From contig NZ_VRSW01000001.1 in NCBI RefSeq assembly GCF_008017445.1, forward strand, positions 434,001-498,000: a stretch of 64,000 bases of DNA, written 5' to 3'. The DNA is from Microbacterium mitrae (GTDB taxonomy: Bacteria > Actinomycetota > Actinomycetes > Actinomycetales > Microbacteriaceae). This document shows positions 17,648 through 25,404 of this stretch, piece after piece. A program made the translations under genes and the position numbers. Every line of letters starts with the position of its first letter. Position 1 is the stretch's first letter. Below the pieces are notes generated by a model that saw only the letters and a list, made by a program, of their open reading frames with translations, was not told the origin of the DNA and made no database searches.

Positions 17648-18205
17648 GTGGACACAACAACAACAGACGCCGACCTGGTCGCCAGGGCAGCAGGCGGAGG
17701 CGAATACGCCTTCCGTGTGCTGTACCAGCGCCACGTGCGGCCGGTCTACTGGATCGCATACGGACTCCTGCACAATTCCGCCGACGCGGAAGACATAGCG
17801 CAAGAAACGTTTGTTGTCGCCTGGAAGAAGCTCCCCGGATTCGTGCTGGAAGGTGAATCACTGTTGCCGTGGCTCGCAACCATTTGCCGCTATCAAGCGT
17901 CAAATCGGTTGCGATCACAACGACGTGAAGAAGCTCACCGCACCGGCGAAGCCGACGAAACGACCCCGTCGACCATCAACGTGGAAGATCAGGTCATTAG
18001 CCGCGACTACGCCGAAACAATACTCAAGGAGCTCGCCACCCTGAGCGAACTCGACCGCGAAATTTTTCGCCTGTGCGCGACCGAAGGCTATGCCTACGCC
18101 GCCGCAGCAGAAGAGCTCAAGGTGACATCAGGCACAGTCCGCAACCGCCTCTCCCGCATTCGCACCCGACTGCGGACAGCTGTTAGTGAATCGGAAGTCT
18201 CATGA
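17648..18205 (+). CDS. ECF-type RNA polymerase sigma factor
   Basis: A 185-residue group 4 sigma factor. The start is a GTG at 17648 behind AAGGAAA; upstream codons belong to the promoter region. Region 2 includes EDIAQETFVVAWKKL for core binding and -10 recognition. Region 4 has the helix-turn-helix with TSGTVRNRLSRIRTRLR at about 162-178. The stop overlaps the next gene (ATGA), which encodes a membrane protein with a cytoplasmic N-terminal segment, so the two probably form a sigma/anti-sigma pair. The inducing signal is unknown. Confidence 0.92.
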   Translation: MDTTTTDADLVARAAGGGEYAFRVLYQRHVRPVYWIAYGLLHNSADAEDIAQETFVVAWKKLPGFVLEGESLLPWLATICRYQASNRLRSQRREEAHRTGEADETTPSTINVEDQVISRDYAETILKELATLSELDREIFRLCATEGYAYAAAAEELKVTSGTVRNRLSRIRTRLRTAVSESEVS

Positions 18206-19383
18206 ACGACCAAGCGACCCGAAGCCCCATCACTCTGCCCGAGCTCAGCGACGACACCATCGCTCGGATGGAGACCGATATCTTCCAGCGCATCGACCGC
18301 GACCGCGGTGTCACTGCCGCCCGCTCGAAGCGCAAGCGTTCGCGCACGATCCTGTTGTCGGCTGCGGCCGCAACCGTTGTTGTCGCGGGTGCCGCCGTGG
18401 TTCCGTCGCTCATCAACTTGGGCGGAACCTCTGCCGGCGACTCGGCGATGAGCGGGGCGCCCGGGGTGGCTGACACCACCGCTCGCACCGAAGACATGGC
18501 GGCGGAACCGCCGATGGCTGTGGAATCGGATGGTGGAGCAGCGTTCAGCAACTCCGGTGTCGACACCCAGACGGTGCCGTCGCCGACGTCGCCGCAGGTC
18601 ATCACGACGGCGAGTATTTCGCTCACGGTGGCCGATGTGGAGAAATCTGCCGCCAAGGTGACCGAAGTTGCCCTCTCGGTGATCGGATACGTTTCTTCGC
18701 AAAACATCGGCTCGAACGAATACACCTACGATGCCGACGCCGCGAAGACGTCGAGCCTTACTTCGCCGACCTACGGCTGGATCACGATTCGTGTTCCGGA
18801 TGAGTCGGTTGACGAGGCGATTGCCCAGCTTGAGGCGCTCGGCACGGTCACCGCAACCACGATCGATCGCTACGACGTTACGCAGCAGAGTGTCGATCTG
18901 CAGGCACGCGTGTCGTCGTTGCAGGCGAGCGTTGCCCGCCTCGAAGACCTCATGTCGCAGTCGGGCTCGGTTGCCGACCTGATCACCGCTGAAGCCGCGC
19001 TCAGCGAGCGTCAGGCTGAACTCGAGTCGCTGCAGCAGCAGCTGGACTCGTTGAGGGATCAGGTTGCCATGTCGACCATCTCGGTAAACCTGGTGGCCGA
19101 AAGCGAGCCGGTCGATGCGAACCCAGACGGCTTTAGTGATGGCATTGCGGCCGGCTGGAACGGCCTGATCGCCGCAATGAACGGCATCATCATCGCCCTC
19201 GGTTTCGCACTCCCCTGGCTGGTGGTTATCGCGGTGATCGCCCTGATCATCTGGCTGATTGTGCGGGCTCGCCGCCCGCGCAGCGCTCGCGGCCCGCGCA
19301 GCACTCGCGGCCCGCGGAGCACCGACGAGGGTTCTGACTCGCCCCGTTCGGCGTCGGAAGTATCGACGACGAGCGAAGGCTAA
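18202..19383 (+). CDS. DUF4349 membrane protein, possible anti-sigma factor
   Basis: A 393-residue membrane protein translationally coupled to the ECF sigma gene. It has a cytoplasmic N-terminal segment (1-48), a helix at about 49-70, an extracytoplasmic region with coiled-coil heptads (about 235-300, Leu/Gln/Glu-rich), a second helix at about 320-353 and a short Arg/Ser-rich cytoplasmic tail carrying a tandem RGPRST repeat. The central part resembles DUF4349. The N-terminal segment lacks a visible zinc anti-sigma His-Cys motif, so anti-sigma function is inferred only from coupling and topology. Confidence 0.75.
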   Translation: MNDQATRSPITLPELSDDTIARMETDIFQRIDRDRGVTAARSKRKRSRTILLSAAAATVVVAGAAVVPSLINLGGTSAGDSAMSGAPGVADTTARTEDMAAEPPMAVESDGGAAFSNSGVDTQTVPSPTSPQVITTASISLTVADVEKSAAKVTEVALSVIGYVSSQNIGSNEYTYDADAAKTSSLTSPTYGWITIRVPDESVDEAIAQLEALGTVTATTIDRYDVTQQSVDLQARVSSLQASVARLEDLMSQSGSVADLITAEAALSERQAELESLQQQLDSLRDQVAMSTISVNLVAESEPVDANPDGFSDGIAAGWNGLIAAMNGIIIALGFALPWLVVIAVIALIIWLIVRARRPRSARGPRSTRGPRSTDEGSDSPRSASEVSTTSEG

Positions 19384-19387
19384 GACG

Positions 19388-19420
19388 GGGGTTCGCGCTG
19401 CGGGGACCAGCGCGAACCCC
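19388..19420 (+). terminator. First hairpin after the sigma/DUF4349 operon
   Basis: GGGGTTCGCGCTG at 19388-19400 pairs with CAGCGCGAACCCC at 19408-19420, a 13-bp stem directly after the stop codon at 19383. No T-run follows; a second hairpin lies downstream. Confidence 0.75.
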
Positions 19421-19428
19421 AACTCACC

Positions 19429-19464
19429 GGCCCCCTCGGATTCTCGCTCCGAGGGGGCCCTTTC
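19429..19464 (+). terminator. Second hairpin after the sigma/DUF4349 operon
   Basis: GGCCCCCTCGGA pairs with TCCGAGGGGGCC across a 7-nt loop and is followed by CTTTCT. This is the stronger intrinsic-type terminator of the pair. Confidence 0.85.
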
Positions 19465-19556
19465 TATGGGGTTTGCGTTTCTGTTTCACGTGGGTTGTTT
19501 GCGCCCGCGCCCCTGGTTCTGCAGCGTGGTTCCGAGCGCAGACGTATGCTGGCGAT

Positions 19557-19973
19557 ATGGCGATGCGGTATCAGACCGAAGCACGAAACGACACGGGTGG
19601 TGACGGTGTCAGCCGCGTTGTCGGCGGCATTGAGGTGGCCGTTTCGTCGCCACTGTCCGCCGATTTTGATCCGGCAGCCTCTAACCCCGAGCAGCTTCTT
19701 GCACTGTCGTGGGCAACATGTCTGAACGCGACTGCACAGGCGGTTGTGCAACAGGGTGTGCGCACCAATGTGCGTGTGACTGCCGAACTGCACGATGCAG
19801 CGCCGGGGCCAGGGTTTGAATTTCACGTTGACGCGTATCTCTCGGTCGAGGGCGCCGACTCCACCGAAACCGAGCGCGTCCTCGCCGCCGCGCACGCCCG
19901 TTGCCCGGTTTCGAAGCTTCTCGCCGCGGCCACGACGGTTCGCGTTCACGCGGAGCCCTACGCGCCGGTGTAA
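19557..19973 (+). CDS. OsmC/Ohr family organic hydroperoxide reductase
   Basis: Thiol peroxidase of the OsmC/Ohr fold. The start at ATG 19557 (MAMRYQTEARND) gives 138 residues, the usual Ohr length. Two redox Cys are visible: one in SWATCLNATAQAV near residue 55 and one in ARCPVSKLL near 118, matching the peroxidatic and resolving positions. The Shine-Dalgarno sequence is weak. It is monocistronic, between the sigma operon terminator and the large repeat block, and no MarR-type OhrR gene is adjacent. Confidence 0.88.
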   Translation: MAMRYQTEARNDTGGDGVSRVVGGIEVAVSSPLSADFDPAASNPEQLLALSWATCLNATAQAVVQQGVRTNVRVTAELHDAAPGPGFEFHVDAYLSVEGADSTETERVLAAAHARCPVSKLLAAATTVRVHAEPYAPV

Positions 19974-20063
19974 TCAAGGTCCGGGCGTAACGAGCGACTC
20001 ACCTGCGCAACGAGCGCCCACTTCCGTGGCCGCGTGACTCCGCCGCGTTTTGGCCCCGACGCT

Positions 20064-20255
20064 CGTGGTTCCGCCGCTCCGTGGTTCCGCCGCTCCTTCG
20101 TTCCGCTGGCCCGTGGTTCCATCCCTCTTTGGTTCCGCCGCTCCTTGGTTTCGCTGGCCCGTGGTTCCGCCTCCCTTTGGTTCCGCCGTTCCTTGGTTAC
20201 GCTGGCCCGTGGTTCCGCCGCTCCGTGACTCCGCCGGCCCGTGGATCCATCTCTC
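20064..20255. repeat. Twelve tandem 16-bp GTGGTTCCGC repeats
   Basis: Twelve direct units of exactly 16 bp, consensus CGTGGTTCCGCCGCTC, fill 192 bp with no spacer sequence. Every third unit tends to end in GGCC, giving a 48-bp higher-order repeat present four times. Units differ at several positions, mostly in the right half, while the GGTTCC core is the best kept part. Together with 20288-20824 it fills the OsmC to tRNA-Glu spacer. It is not a CRISPR array. Confidence 0.9.
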
Positions 20256-20287
20256 CTGCGCACCCCGGCCCCACCGCCGTCACATTC

Positions 20288-20783
20288 AGCGTTATGCACG
20301 AGCCCCCACGTGTTATGCACGAGTAGATCCGCGTTTGGGGCCAAAAACACGGCGTGTCGCGGCTGTTTCACGACTTTGCTCGTGCAGAACAGGGTAAGGA
20401 TCCTGCAGAACACGGCTCCGCTGGCGCTGGACCCGTTCGGGCGCGCGACGGAAGCGATGACGGCGGAACACGCACCACCAGCGTTATGCACGAGCCCCCA
20501 CGTGTTCTGCACGAGCAGATCCGCGTTTGGGGCCAAAAATACGGCGTGTCGCGTCTGTTTCACGACTTTGCTCGTGCAGAACAGGGGAAGGATCCTGCAG
20601 AACACGGCTCCGCTGGCGCTGGACCCGTTCGGGCGCGCGACGGAAGCGATGACGGCGGAACAAGCACCACCAGTGTTTTGCACGAGCCCCCACGTGTTAT
20701 GCACGAGCAGATCCGCGTTTGGGGCCAAAAATGCGGCGTGTCGCGGCTGTTTGACGACTTTGCTCGTGCAGAACAGGGGAAGG
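20288..20783. repeat. 192-bp tandem repeat with GTTATGCACGAG palindromes
   Basis: Two complete 192-bp units (20288-20479, 20480-20671) and a partial third (20672-20783), over 90 percent identical by eye. Each unit begins with two direct copies of GTTATGCACGAG or a one-base variant, 19 bp apart start to start, followed by CAGATCCGCGTTTGGGGCC and a downstream inverted copy CTCGTGCAGAAC. In unit 2 GTTCTGCACGAG and CTCGTGCAGAAC are perfect complements. Since 192 is a multiple of three, several frames stay open, but no frame has a start, ribosome site or codon pattern that supports a gene. Confidence 0.9.
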
Positions 20784-20824
20784 CTCGTGCAGAACAGGGT
20801 AAGGCTCGTGCAGAACAGGGGCCA
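20762..20824. repeat. Three tandem 21-bp CTCGTGCAGAACAGGG repeats
   Basis: Units at 20762, 20783 and 20804, consensus GCTCGTGCAGAACAGGGGAAG. They reiterate the right arm of the 192-bp unit, as if local slippage had amplified only that arm. The remaining 20825-20915 is GC-rich with no feature I can support. Confidence 0.85.
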
Positions 20825-20915
20825 GATGGCGGCTCGGGCGCGGCGGTGGCCCTCTGGCGCGGCGGCGCAGCCAACAACCCACCCCGGGCACGCCAGCCAA
20901 AATTTGGGGCAACGC

Positions 20916-20947
20916 AAAAACCCCCGACCGTTTGGTCGAGGGTTTTT
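20916..20947 (-). terminator. tRNA-Glu terminator
   Basis: AAAAACCCCCGACC and GGTCGAGGGTTTTT form a 14-bp stem with one mismatch around a GTTT loop, 10 bp beyond the 3' end of tRNA-Glu. On the minus strand the stem ends in a T-run. Confidence 0.85.
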
Positions 20948-20957
20948 GGTGTTGTGT

Positions 20958-21029
20958 GACCCCAGCGGGATTCGAACCCGCGTTACCGCCGTGAGAGGGC
21001 GGCGTACTAGGCCGCTATACGATGGGGCC
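20958..21029 (-). tRNA. tRNA-Glu (anticodon CTC)
   Basis: Cloverleaf on the minus strand: acceptor GGCCCCA/TGGGGTC with one G-T pair, D arm, anticodon stem CCGCC/GGCGG with loop CTCTCAC (anticodon CTC), and T arm GCGGG-TTCGAAT-CCCGC. Length 72. No CCA is encoded. With tRNA-Gln and gltX about 6 kb away, it belongs to the same charging system. Confidence 0.95.
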
Positions 21030-21184
21030 GTATGTTGGACGTTCTGCCTCTCGGCTTTCCGTCTCGCGACAACTATTCGAGTATGCCATGGTTGCGGCAG
21101 TCGCACAAAATCGACCCCCGCTTTTCCGTGCGCCGCGCGTGTCGAGCGCTTGCCTACCGCAGAATTACGCGGTTTGATCGAGGG

Positions 21185-21823
21185 ATGCGCATTACCAAAT
21201 ACGAACACGCCGCCGTCACGATCGACGACAATTCAGCGCGGCTCGTTATTGACCCCGGCAGCCCGCTTGCTAGCCTCACCGACTTCACTGGCGTTGCCGC
21301 CGTTGTTGTGACGCACGCCCACGCCGATCACTGCTCCCCCAGCAACCTGCAGCGCATCGCCGAGCTCAACCCCGAGGTTCCGATCTACGCGCCCGCGGGC
21401 GTTGCGACCACTGTTCCCGGCGTCAATGTGGTCACCGTCTCCCCGGGCGATGTTGTGTCGCACGGCGGGTTCACGCTTGAGTTTTTCGGTGGCGAGCATG
21501 CCGTCATTCACGAGTCGGTGCCGGTGCCCGTGAATGTTGGTGTACTCGTCAACGGTGAGTTCTACTATCCGGGTGACTCGTACGCGTTGCCGGGTGACCA
21601 CGATGTCGTGGTGCTCGCCGCACCCATCGGCGCACCGTGGCTCAAGATTGGTGAGGCGATGGACTTCGTGCTCGACGTCGCGCCGCAATACTGCTTCGGC
21701 ACGCACGACATGACGCTGTCACCGGTCGGTCACGCGATGCATCACGAGCGCCTCGGTTGGGCGACGCAGCAGGGCGGCGGTCAGTACATTCCGCTCGCCG
21801 TCGGTGAATCTATCGATCTCTGA
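21185..21823 (+). CDS. Metallo-beta-lactamase fold hydrolase (UlaG-like)
   Basis: A 212-residue hydrolase of the metallo-beta-lactamase fold. The start at ATG 21185 (MRITKYEHAAVTI) is chosen because upstream codons run into the tRNA gene. The metal-binding motif THAHADH lies near residue 40, a conserved Asp in YPGDSYALPGDH near 138, and a late His in FGTHDM near 178. It resembles the UlaG/RNase Z-like hydrolases often annotated only at family level. The stop overlaps the next ATG (TGATG), so it is coupled to the kinase-like gene. Confidence 0.85.
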   Translation: MRITKYEHAAVTIDDNSARLVIDPGSPLASLTDFTGVAAVVVTHAHADHCSPSNLQRIAELNPEVPIYAPAGVATTVPGVNVVTVSPGDVVSHGGFTLEFFGGEHAVIHESVPVPVNVGVLVNGEFYYPGDSYALPGDHDVVVLAAPIGAPWLKIGEAMDFVLDVAPQYCFGTHDMTLSPVGHAMHHERLGWATQQGGGQYIPLAVGESIDL

Positions 21824-22698
21824 TGGCCAACTCGCCGGCCGCAGACGTCACGATCACCGAGCCGCTGGTCCGCCTCCTCCTGCGCGAGGCGGAGCTGCCC
21901 TACGCCGACGACCCGCTCACCCTCGCGTTTGCCGGGTGGGACAACGAAATGTGGCGGCTCGGAACCACGAGAGCAGTTCGCGTGCCGCGCCGCGAAATCG
22001 CGGTGCCGTTGATAACCAATGAACACCTCGTCTTGCCCCGCATTGCCGCGCTTTTGCGGCCAACGGGTGTGCAGGTTCCGGCGCCGCTGGCTGCCATGCG
22101 GCGGACGGAACCATTTGAGCGTCCGTGGTCTGTGGTTCCGTGGTTCGGTGGCACTGCCGCATTGAATATTCCCCGCGCGGCACGTACGCCCTGGGCGCAC
22201 ACCCTGGCCGAAGCGCTCGGGCACCTGCACGTGCCTGCCGCCAACGATGCGCCAATCAACCCCGTGCGCGGGCAGGCGCTGATCACCCGTGACGAGGCGA
22301 TGCGTGAGCGTTTGGCTGGCCTCGATATGCCGGCCGCGATCGTGGCGGCGTGGGATGCGGCGCTTGCGGCTCCCGCCTGGAACCAAGAGCCAACGTGGGT
22401 GCACGGCGACCTCCATCCGGGCAACGTTGTCGTCGACGATGACCGACTCGTGGCGATCGTCGACTTCGGCGATGTGACGGCCGGTGACCCTGCGTATGAC
22501 CTCGCCGCCGCGTGGATCATGTTTGACGCGGCGGGGAGGCAAGCCTTCGTTGAGGCCTCGCCGCAGGTTGAGGAGGCGACGTGGGTGCGTGCCCGTGGCT
22601 GGGCTGCCGCGATTGGCGTGACGCTGAGCGCGCACAGCGACGATCGCCCCGACTACGCCGATCTGGCGCGGGAAATCGTGAATGAAGTGGTCGGTTAG
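21823..22698 (+). CDS. Aminoglycoside phosphotransferase-family kinase
   Basis: A 291-residue APH/choline kinase fold protein. The catalytic loop WVHGDLHPGNVVVDD near residue 190 carries the Brenner-type H-G-D-x-x-x-x-N motif, and IVDFGD near 209 corresponds to the metal-binding DFG. The N-terminal nucleotide-binding lobe is at about 25-100. The substrate is not known; such proteins phosphorylate diverse small molecules and only some give antibiotic resistance. Coupled to the upstream hydrolase by a TGATG overlap. The 3' end overlaps the convergent neighbour by 4 bp. Confidence 0.88.
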   Translation: MANSPAADVTITEPLVRLLLREAELPYADDPLTLAFAGWDNEMWRLGTTRAVRVPRREIAVPLITNEHLVLPRIAALLRPTGVQVPAPLAAMRRTEPFERPWSVVPWFGGTAALNIPRAARTPWAHTLAEALGHLHVPAANDAPINPVRGQALITRDEAMRERLAGLDMPAAIVAAWDAALAAPAWNQEPTWVHGDLHPGNVVVDDDRLVAIVDFGDVTAGDPAYDLAAAWIMFDAAGRQAFVEASPQVEEATWVRARGWAAAIGVTLSAHSDDRPDYADLAREIVNEVVG

Positions 22699-23186
22699 GG
22701 CGCAGGCAGGTTAGGCCCGACGGGCCAAACCTCCATACGAGCGTCGTGGACGACAAGGAGAATGCCGGTTGCGCCCATGCGCTCGGCTCGCGCGACGAGA
22801 TCATCGTCGAGCGTGAACTCCGTCAGCGGCACAGTGGCAAGATGCGACCACCCGCGCGGCACGCAGGCGGCAAAGTCGATGCGATCCCCAGCCACCCGGT
22901 ACAAGCAGTCGAAGCCACTATCGCTGTACTCGGCTGAGAGGAAAATGCCATCCGGGCCTTCAAAAAGCCTCCCGGAAAGGTCCGCGCTTTCGGGAGCCTC
23001 GCCCATCGCGACCAGTGTCTGGTATAGCTCTGCGCCGGTGGCCTCACGCCCCTCGATGACCGCGATCGGCTGGGCATTCAGGCTAGCCACGACGGCGGGC
23101 ATCACCACTCCGAATCCAACGGCTCCGATGGCCACGCCCACCGCGACCCAGATCAAACTCAGGTGCGTTCTCAGCCAAGCACGCAT
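22695..23186 (-). CDS. Cassette protein B2: single-helix secreted-domain protein
   Basis: A 163-residue protein starting at the ATG inside the TGATG overlap with the gene before it. One transmembrane helix at about residues 8-32 (LSLIWVAVGVAIGAVGFGVV) is followed by a roughly 130-residue extracytoplasmic part with two Cys (about 110 and 123) and an end sequence RMEVWPVGPNLP. It is a paralogue of the frameshifted B1 (24078-24475): same helix layout, and both close with a hydrophobic strand then VWPV. I do not recognise a described family. Confidence 0.7.
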   Translation of the reverse strand: MRAWLRTHLSLIWVAVGVAIGAVGFGVVMPAVVASLNAQPIAVIEGREATGAELYQTLVAMGEAPESADLSGRLFEGPDGIFLSAEYSDSGFDCLYRVAGDRIDFAACVPRGWSHLATVPLTEFTLDDDLVARAERMGATGILLVVHDARMEVWPVGPNLPAP

Positions 23187-24085
23187 CAGCACTCACCCCA
23201 TGTTGCCGGCGGGTCAGCCCACACCGCGACTTCGCCGTTGTTGATGACGATCCGATAAAACGTTGCCTCCTCGAGGCGTCGCGGCAATGGAACGTCATGC
23301 AGAAGTTCCTCCATGAGGTCAACGACGTAGGGGCCAGCGGTCGACCGGCAGTACATCCTGCCACCGTCGGGGCTTGGATTCTCGACGGCGTGCAGGTACA
23401 CACAGCCGTCATCAAACGCGGATTCCACCACCACGATATTGACGTCCGCGAACCCCGTGTACTGGGAGAGGTCGCCGCCCGCGACGCGCAAGCGGCCGGC
23501 GATGGCTGCTTCGTTGTTAGACCCCATCTCTGGTAGCTCATCGAGCGTAATCGGCTTCAACTGACCCGCGGCGACTGGCTGCGGTGTTGCAGGCGAGGTC
23601 AAGGCGCTGACAATCAGCGCGCCCGCCGCGGCAATCCCAAGGCCAACTGCGACGGACACGACGCGTGTTCGCTGCCCGTGCCGGGACGTTCGCCGCCCAC
23701 TACCCCGGGGCGCATCTGACGTCGACTCAACAATCGCCGCGCCACCAGCGGGTTGGGCGACGCTCCCCGTCGACGGAGCATCGCCCGCCGCGCTCGATGC
23801 CATCAGTTCGCCGAGCCGGGGAATCGCGTCGTACTGCGACTCTGTGGCACCCGATGGCGGAACCTCGGTGCGCGTCACATCTGTTGGTTCCGGCGGCGAG
23901 ATGTCTGGCAGCGGCGAGGGGCGCGAGGCGATCTCGTGATCCGCGCGTTCGCGTCTGAGCATTTCGAGCTCGGCGTAGCGCTGTTGAGCCACCTCATCGT
24001 TCACCGCGCCCGGGGCGAACAGTCGGCGGGTCAGGTCGGATAACTCGGCCTGTTCGTCAGGCGTCAACGCAGACAGATCACTCAC
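23186..24085 (-). CDS. Cassette protein A2: LTPDE-SDLTRRLF membrane protein
   Basis: About 299 residues, GTG start at 24085 (an in-frame GTG at 24094 is also possible). The cytoplasmic N-terminus has SALTPDEQAELSDLTRRLF and DEVAQQRYAELE, nearly identical to A1. A long Pro/Ser/Arg-rich linker (about 50-150) leads to a helix at about 151-172, then a 125-residue outer domain with three Cys and a final ADPPATWGEC. Start and stop both overlap neighbours, so A2 and B2 are translationally coupled. Function unknown; the layout suggests a membrane receptor or envelope protein. Confidence 0.7.
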   Translation of the reverse strand: MSDLSALTPDEQAELSDLTRRLFAPGAVNDEVAQQRYAELEMLRRERADHEIASRPSPLPDISPPEPTDVTRTEVPPSGATESQYDAIPRLGELMASSAAGDAPSTGSVAQPAGGAAIVESTSDAPRGSGRRTSRHGQRTRVVSVAVGLGIAAAGALIVSALTSPATPQPVAAGQLKPITLDELPEMGSNNEAAIAGRLRVAGGDLSQYTGFADVNIVVVESAFDDGCVYLHAVENPSPDGGRMYCRSTAGPYVVDLMEELLHDVPLPRRLEEATFYRIVINNGEVAVWADPPATWGEC

Positions 24086-24475
24086 CCTGCCCACCGCCTT
24101 CTGGGCGCACGGGCCACACCGTCAATCGTTCATCGGCATAGACCAACGTCAGGGCCACTCCGCCAGAGTCTTCGGTCGCCTCAACAACAGCGCGGTCCAC
24201 ACCAAATGTTCGTACCGGAACGGTGAACACGATCGGCCTGGCCCGGTGATGATTCGAGCCGTAGCCTCGACGCGCTCAGGCATGGGAACGCCGTCGAGTT
24301 GCATGAGTTCTTCGACCTCATCCTCGGAGAGCGCACTCGACAGGCATGTTGCCGCCGGTTGCGGTGCAAATGCGGCTCCGATCGCGGGAATCGCGAACGC
24401 GAACACGACGACCCCGATCGCAAGGCCCGCAACGAACCAGATCAGGCTCAAACGAGATTTCAGTCGTGCGAACAT
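24078..24475 (-). pseudogene. Cassette protein B1, frameshifted
   Basis: Starts at ATG 24475 (MFARLKSRLSLIWF) inside a TGATG overlap with A1. One helix at about 8-32 is followed by an outer domain. The starting frame diverges near 24240 and stops at 24149. A shift there opens a frame that continues FTVPVRTFGVDRAVVE... and ends ADERLTVWPVRPEGG, matching the end of B2 (ARMEVWPVGPN), with its stop at 24078 inside the A2 start. So a one- or two-base indel appears to have split a gene of about 132 residues. Sequencing error is possible. Confidence 0.7.
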
Positions 24476-25338
24476 CAGTACTCGGCCCTGCCTGTGGGTG
24501 GGTTTTCCCAGATCGAGTATTCGTCGCCAGAAACGATGATGCGGGCCCATTCAAGATCGTCTGGCGAATCGGGCCGCGGCCCCTCGTGGAGCAAATTCAA
24601 CGGAAAGTCCCACACCAGCGGGCCGTAGTCGTAGTTGCACATCTGCGCGAAGACGTCTGGTGCGGGGTTTTCGAGTGCAGAAAGATAAGCGCACGTCGTG
24701 CCTGTGGGGCCAACCGTCATGATCATCACGACGCCAGGAATGTCGTCGACCCGAAACACCCGAGCGTTTGCACCTTCATTGCCGATCGAATTGTCGTTGT
24801 ATTCCCCCATCGGCGGCACGTCATTGAGTGTGATCGCCACCCCCGATCCGGAATACATCGGCCGCGGCGTGGTCACGGCTTGCACCCCGAACGTTACGAC
24901 GGCCGCCACCGCGATTCCGATGCCCGCCGAAACGGGTTGCTTTCTGTTCGGTCGTAGCCCAGCACGGTTAGCGGCGTGTGGTTCCTTTTCCGATGTGCTC
25001 GCTACCATCGCCGGGTTCGCGCTTTCACCCCCAGGCGCGGCCCGCTCACGCTGAGCCTCGCTGGCATTCAACCCAGCTGCCGCAGCGTCCGCACGAAGCG
25101 CAGCAGCTGGTTCCGGAACTACGTCATGTGTCTGCGGGCGCGCGGGCGGAACCTCCGCTGCGGTCGCAACCGCAGGTTCCGCCCCCGAAGCCGGCGGCAG
25201 CACGGCATCCGCGCGCCGACGGCCCTCTAGCTCGGCGTAGCGCTGTTGAGCGACCTCATCGGGTGCGGCGCCCGGCGCAAACAGTCGACGCGTCAGGTCG
25301 GATAGCTCGGCTTCTTCGTCGGGCGTCAACGCAGACAT
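24475..25338 (-). CDS. Cassette protein A1: LTPDE-SDLTRRLF membrane protein
   Basis: A 287-residue product, ATG at 25338 behind a GGGTGAGGGG site. The N-terminus MSALTPDEEAELSDLTRRLF with DEVAQQRYAELE nearly repeats A2, with an Ala/Pro-rich linker, one helix at about 140-160 and an outer domain with two Cys (TTCAYLSALENPAPD and AQMCNYDYGPLVW), ending WENPPTGRAEY. Shared patterns such as ALENP/AVENP and W-x-x-PP show that the outer domains of A1 and A2 are also homologous though diverged. First gene of the four-gene A1-B1-A2-B2 run. Confidence 0.7.
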   Translation of the reverse strand: MSALTPDEEAELSDLTRRLFAPGAAPDEVAQQRYAELEGRRRADAVLPPASGAEPAVATAAEVPPARPQTHDVVPEPAAALRADAAAAGLNASEAQRERAAPGGESANPAMVASTSEKEPHAANRAGLRPNRKQPVSAGIGIAVAAVVTFGVQAVTTPRPMYSGSGVAITLNDVPPMGEYNDNSIGNEGANARVFRVDDIPGVVMIMTVGPTGTTCAYLSALENPAPDVFAQMCNYDYGPLVWDFPLNLLHEGPRPDSPDDLEWARIIVSGDEYSIWENPPTGRAEY

Positions 25339-25404
25339 GCCCCTCACCCTACCCACACGTGTGCGCAAGCGGCCGAACGGGTTGCGGCGTGTGGCATCCG
25401 TAGA

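Noticed and set aside
20064..20255. CRISPR-like array of short repeats
   Set aside because: The 16-bp units are contiguous, without unique spacers, and no cas genes are present.
20241..21311. Long open frames (up to 356 codons on plus, over 400 on minus) through the 192-bp repeat as a repeat protein
   Set aside because: The period is a multiple of three, so all frames stay open once one unit is open. The frames cross a terminator and a tRNA gene, lack ribosome sites, and the differences between units show no synonymous bias.
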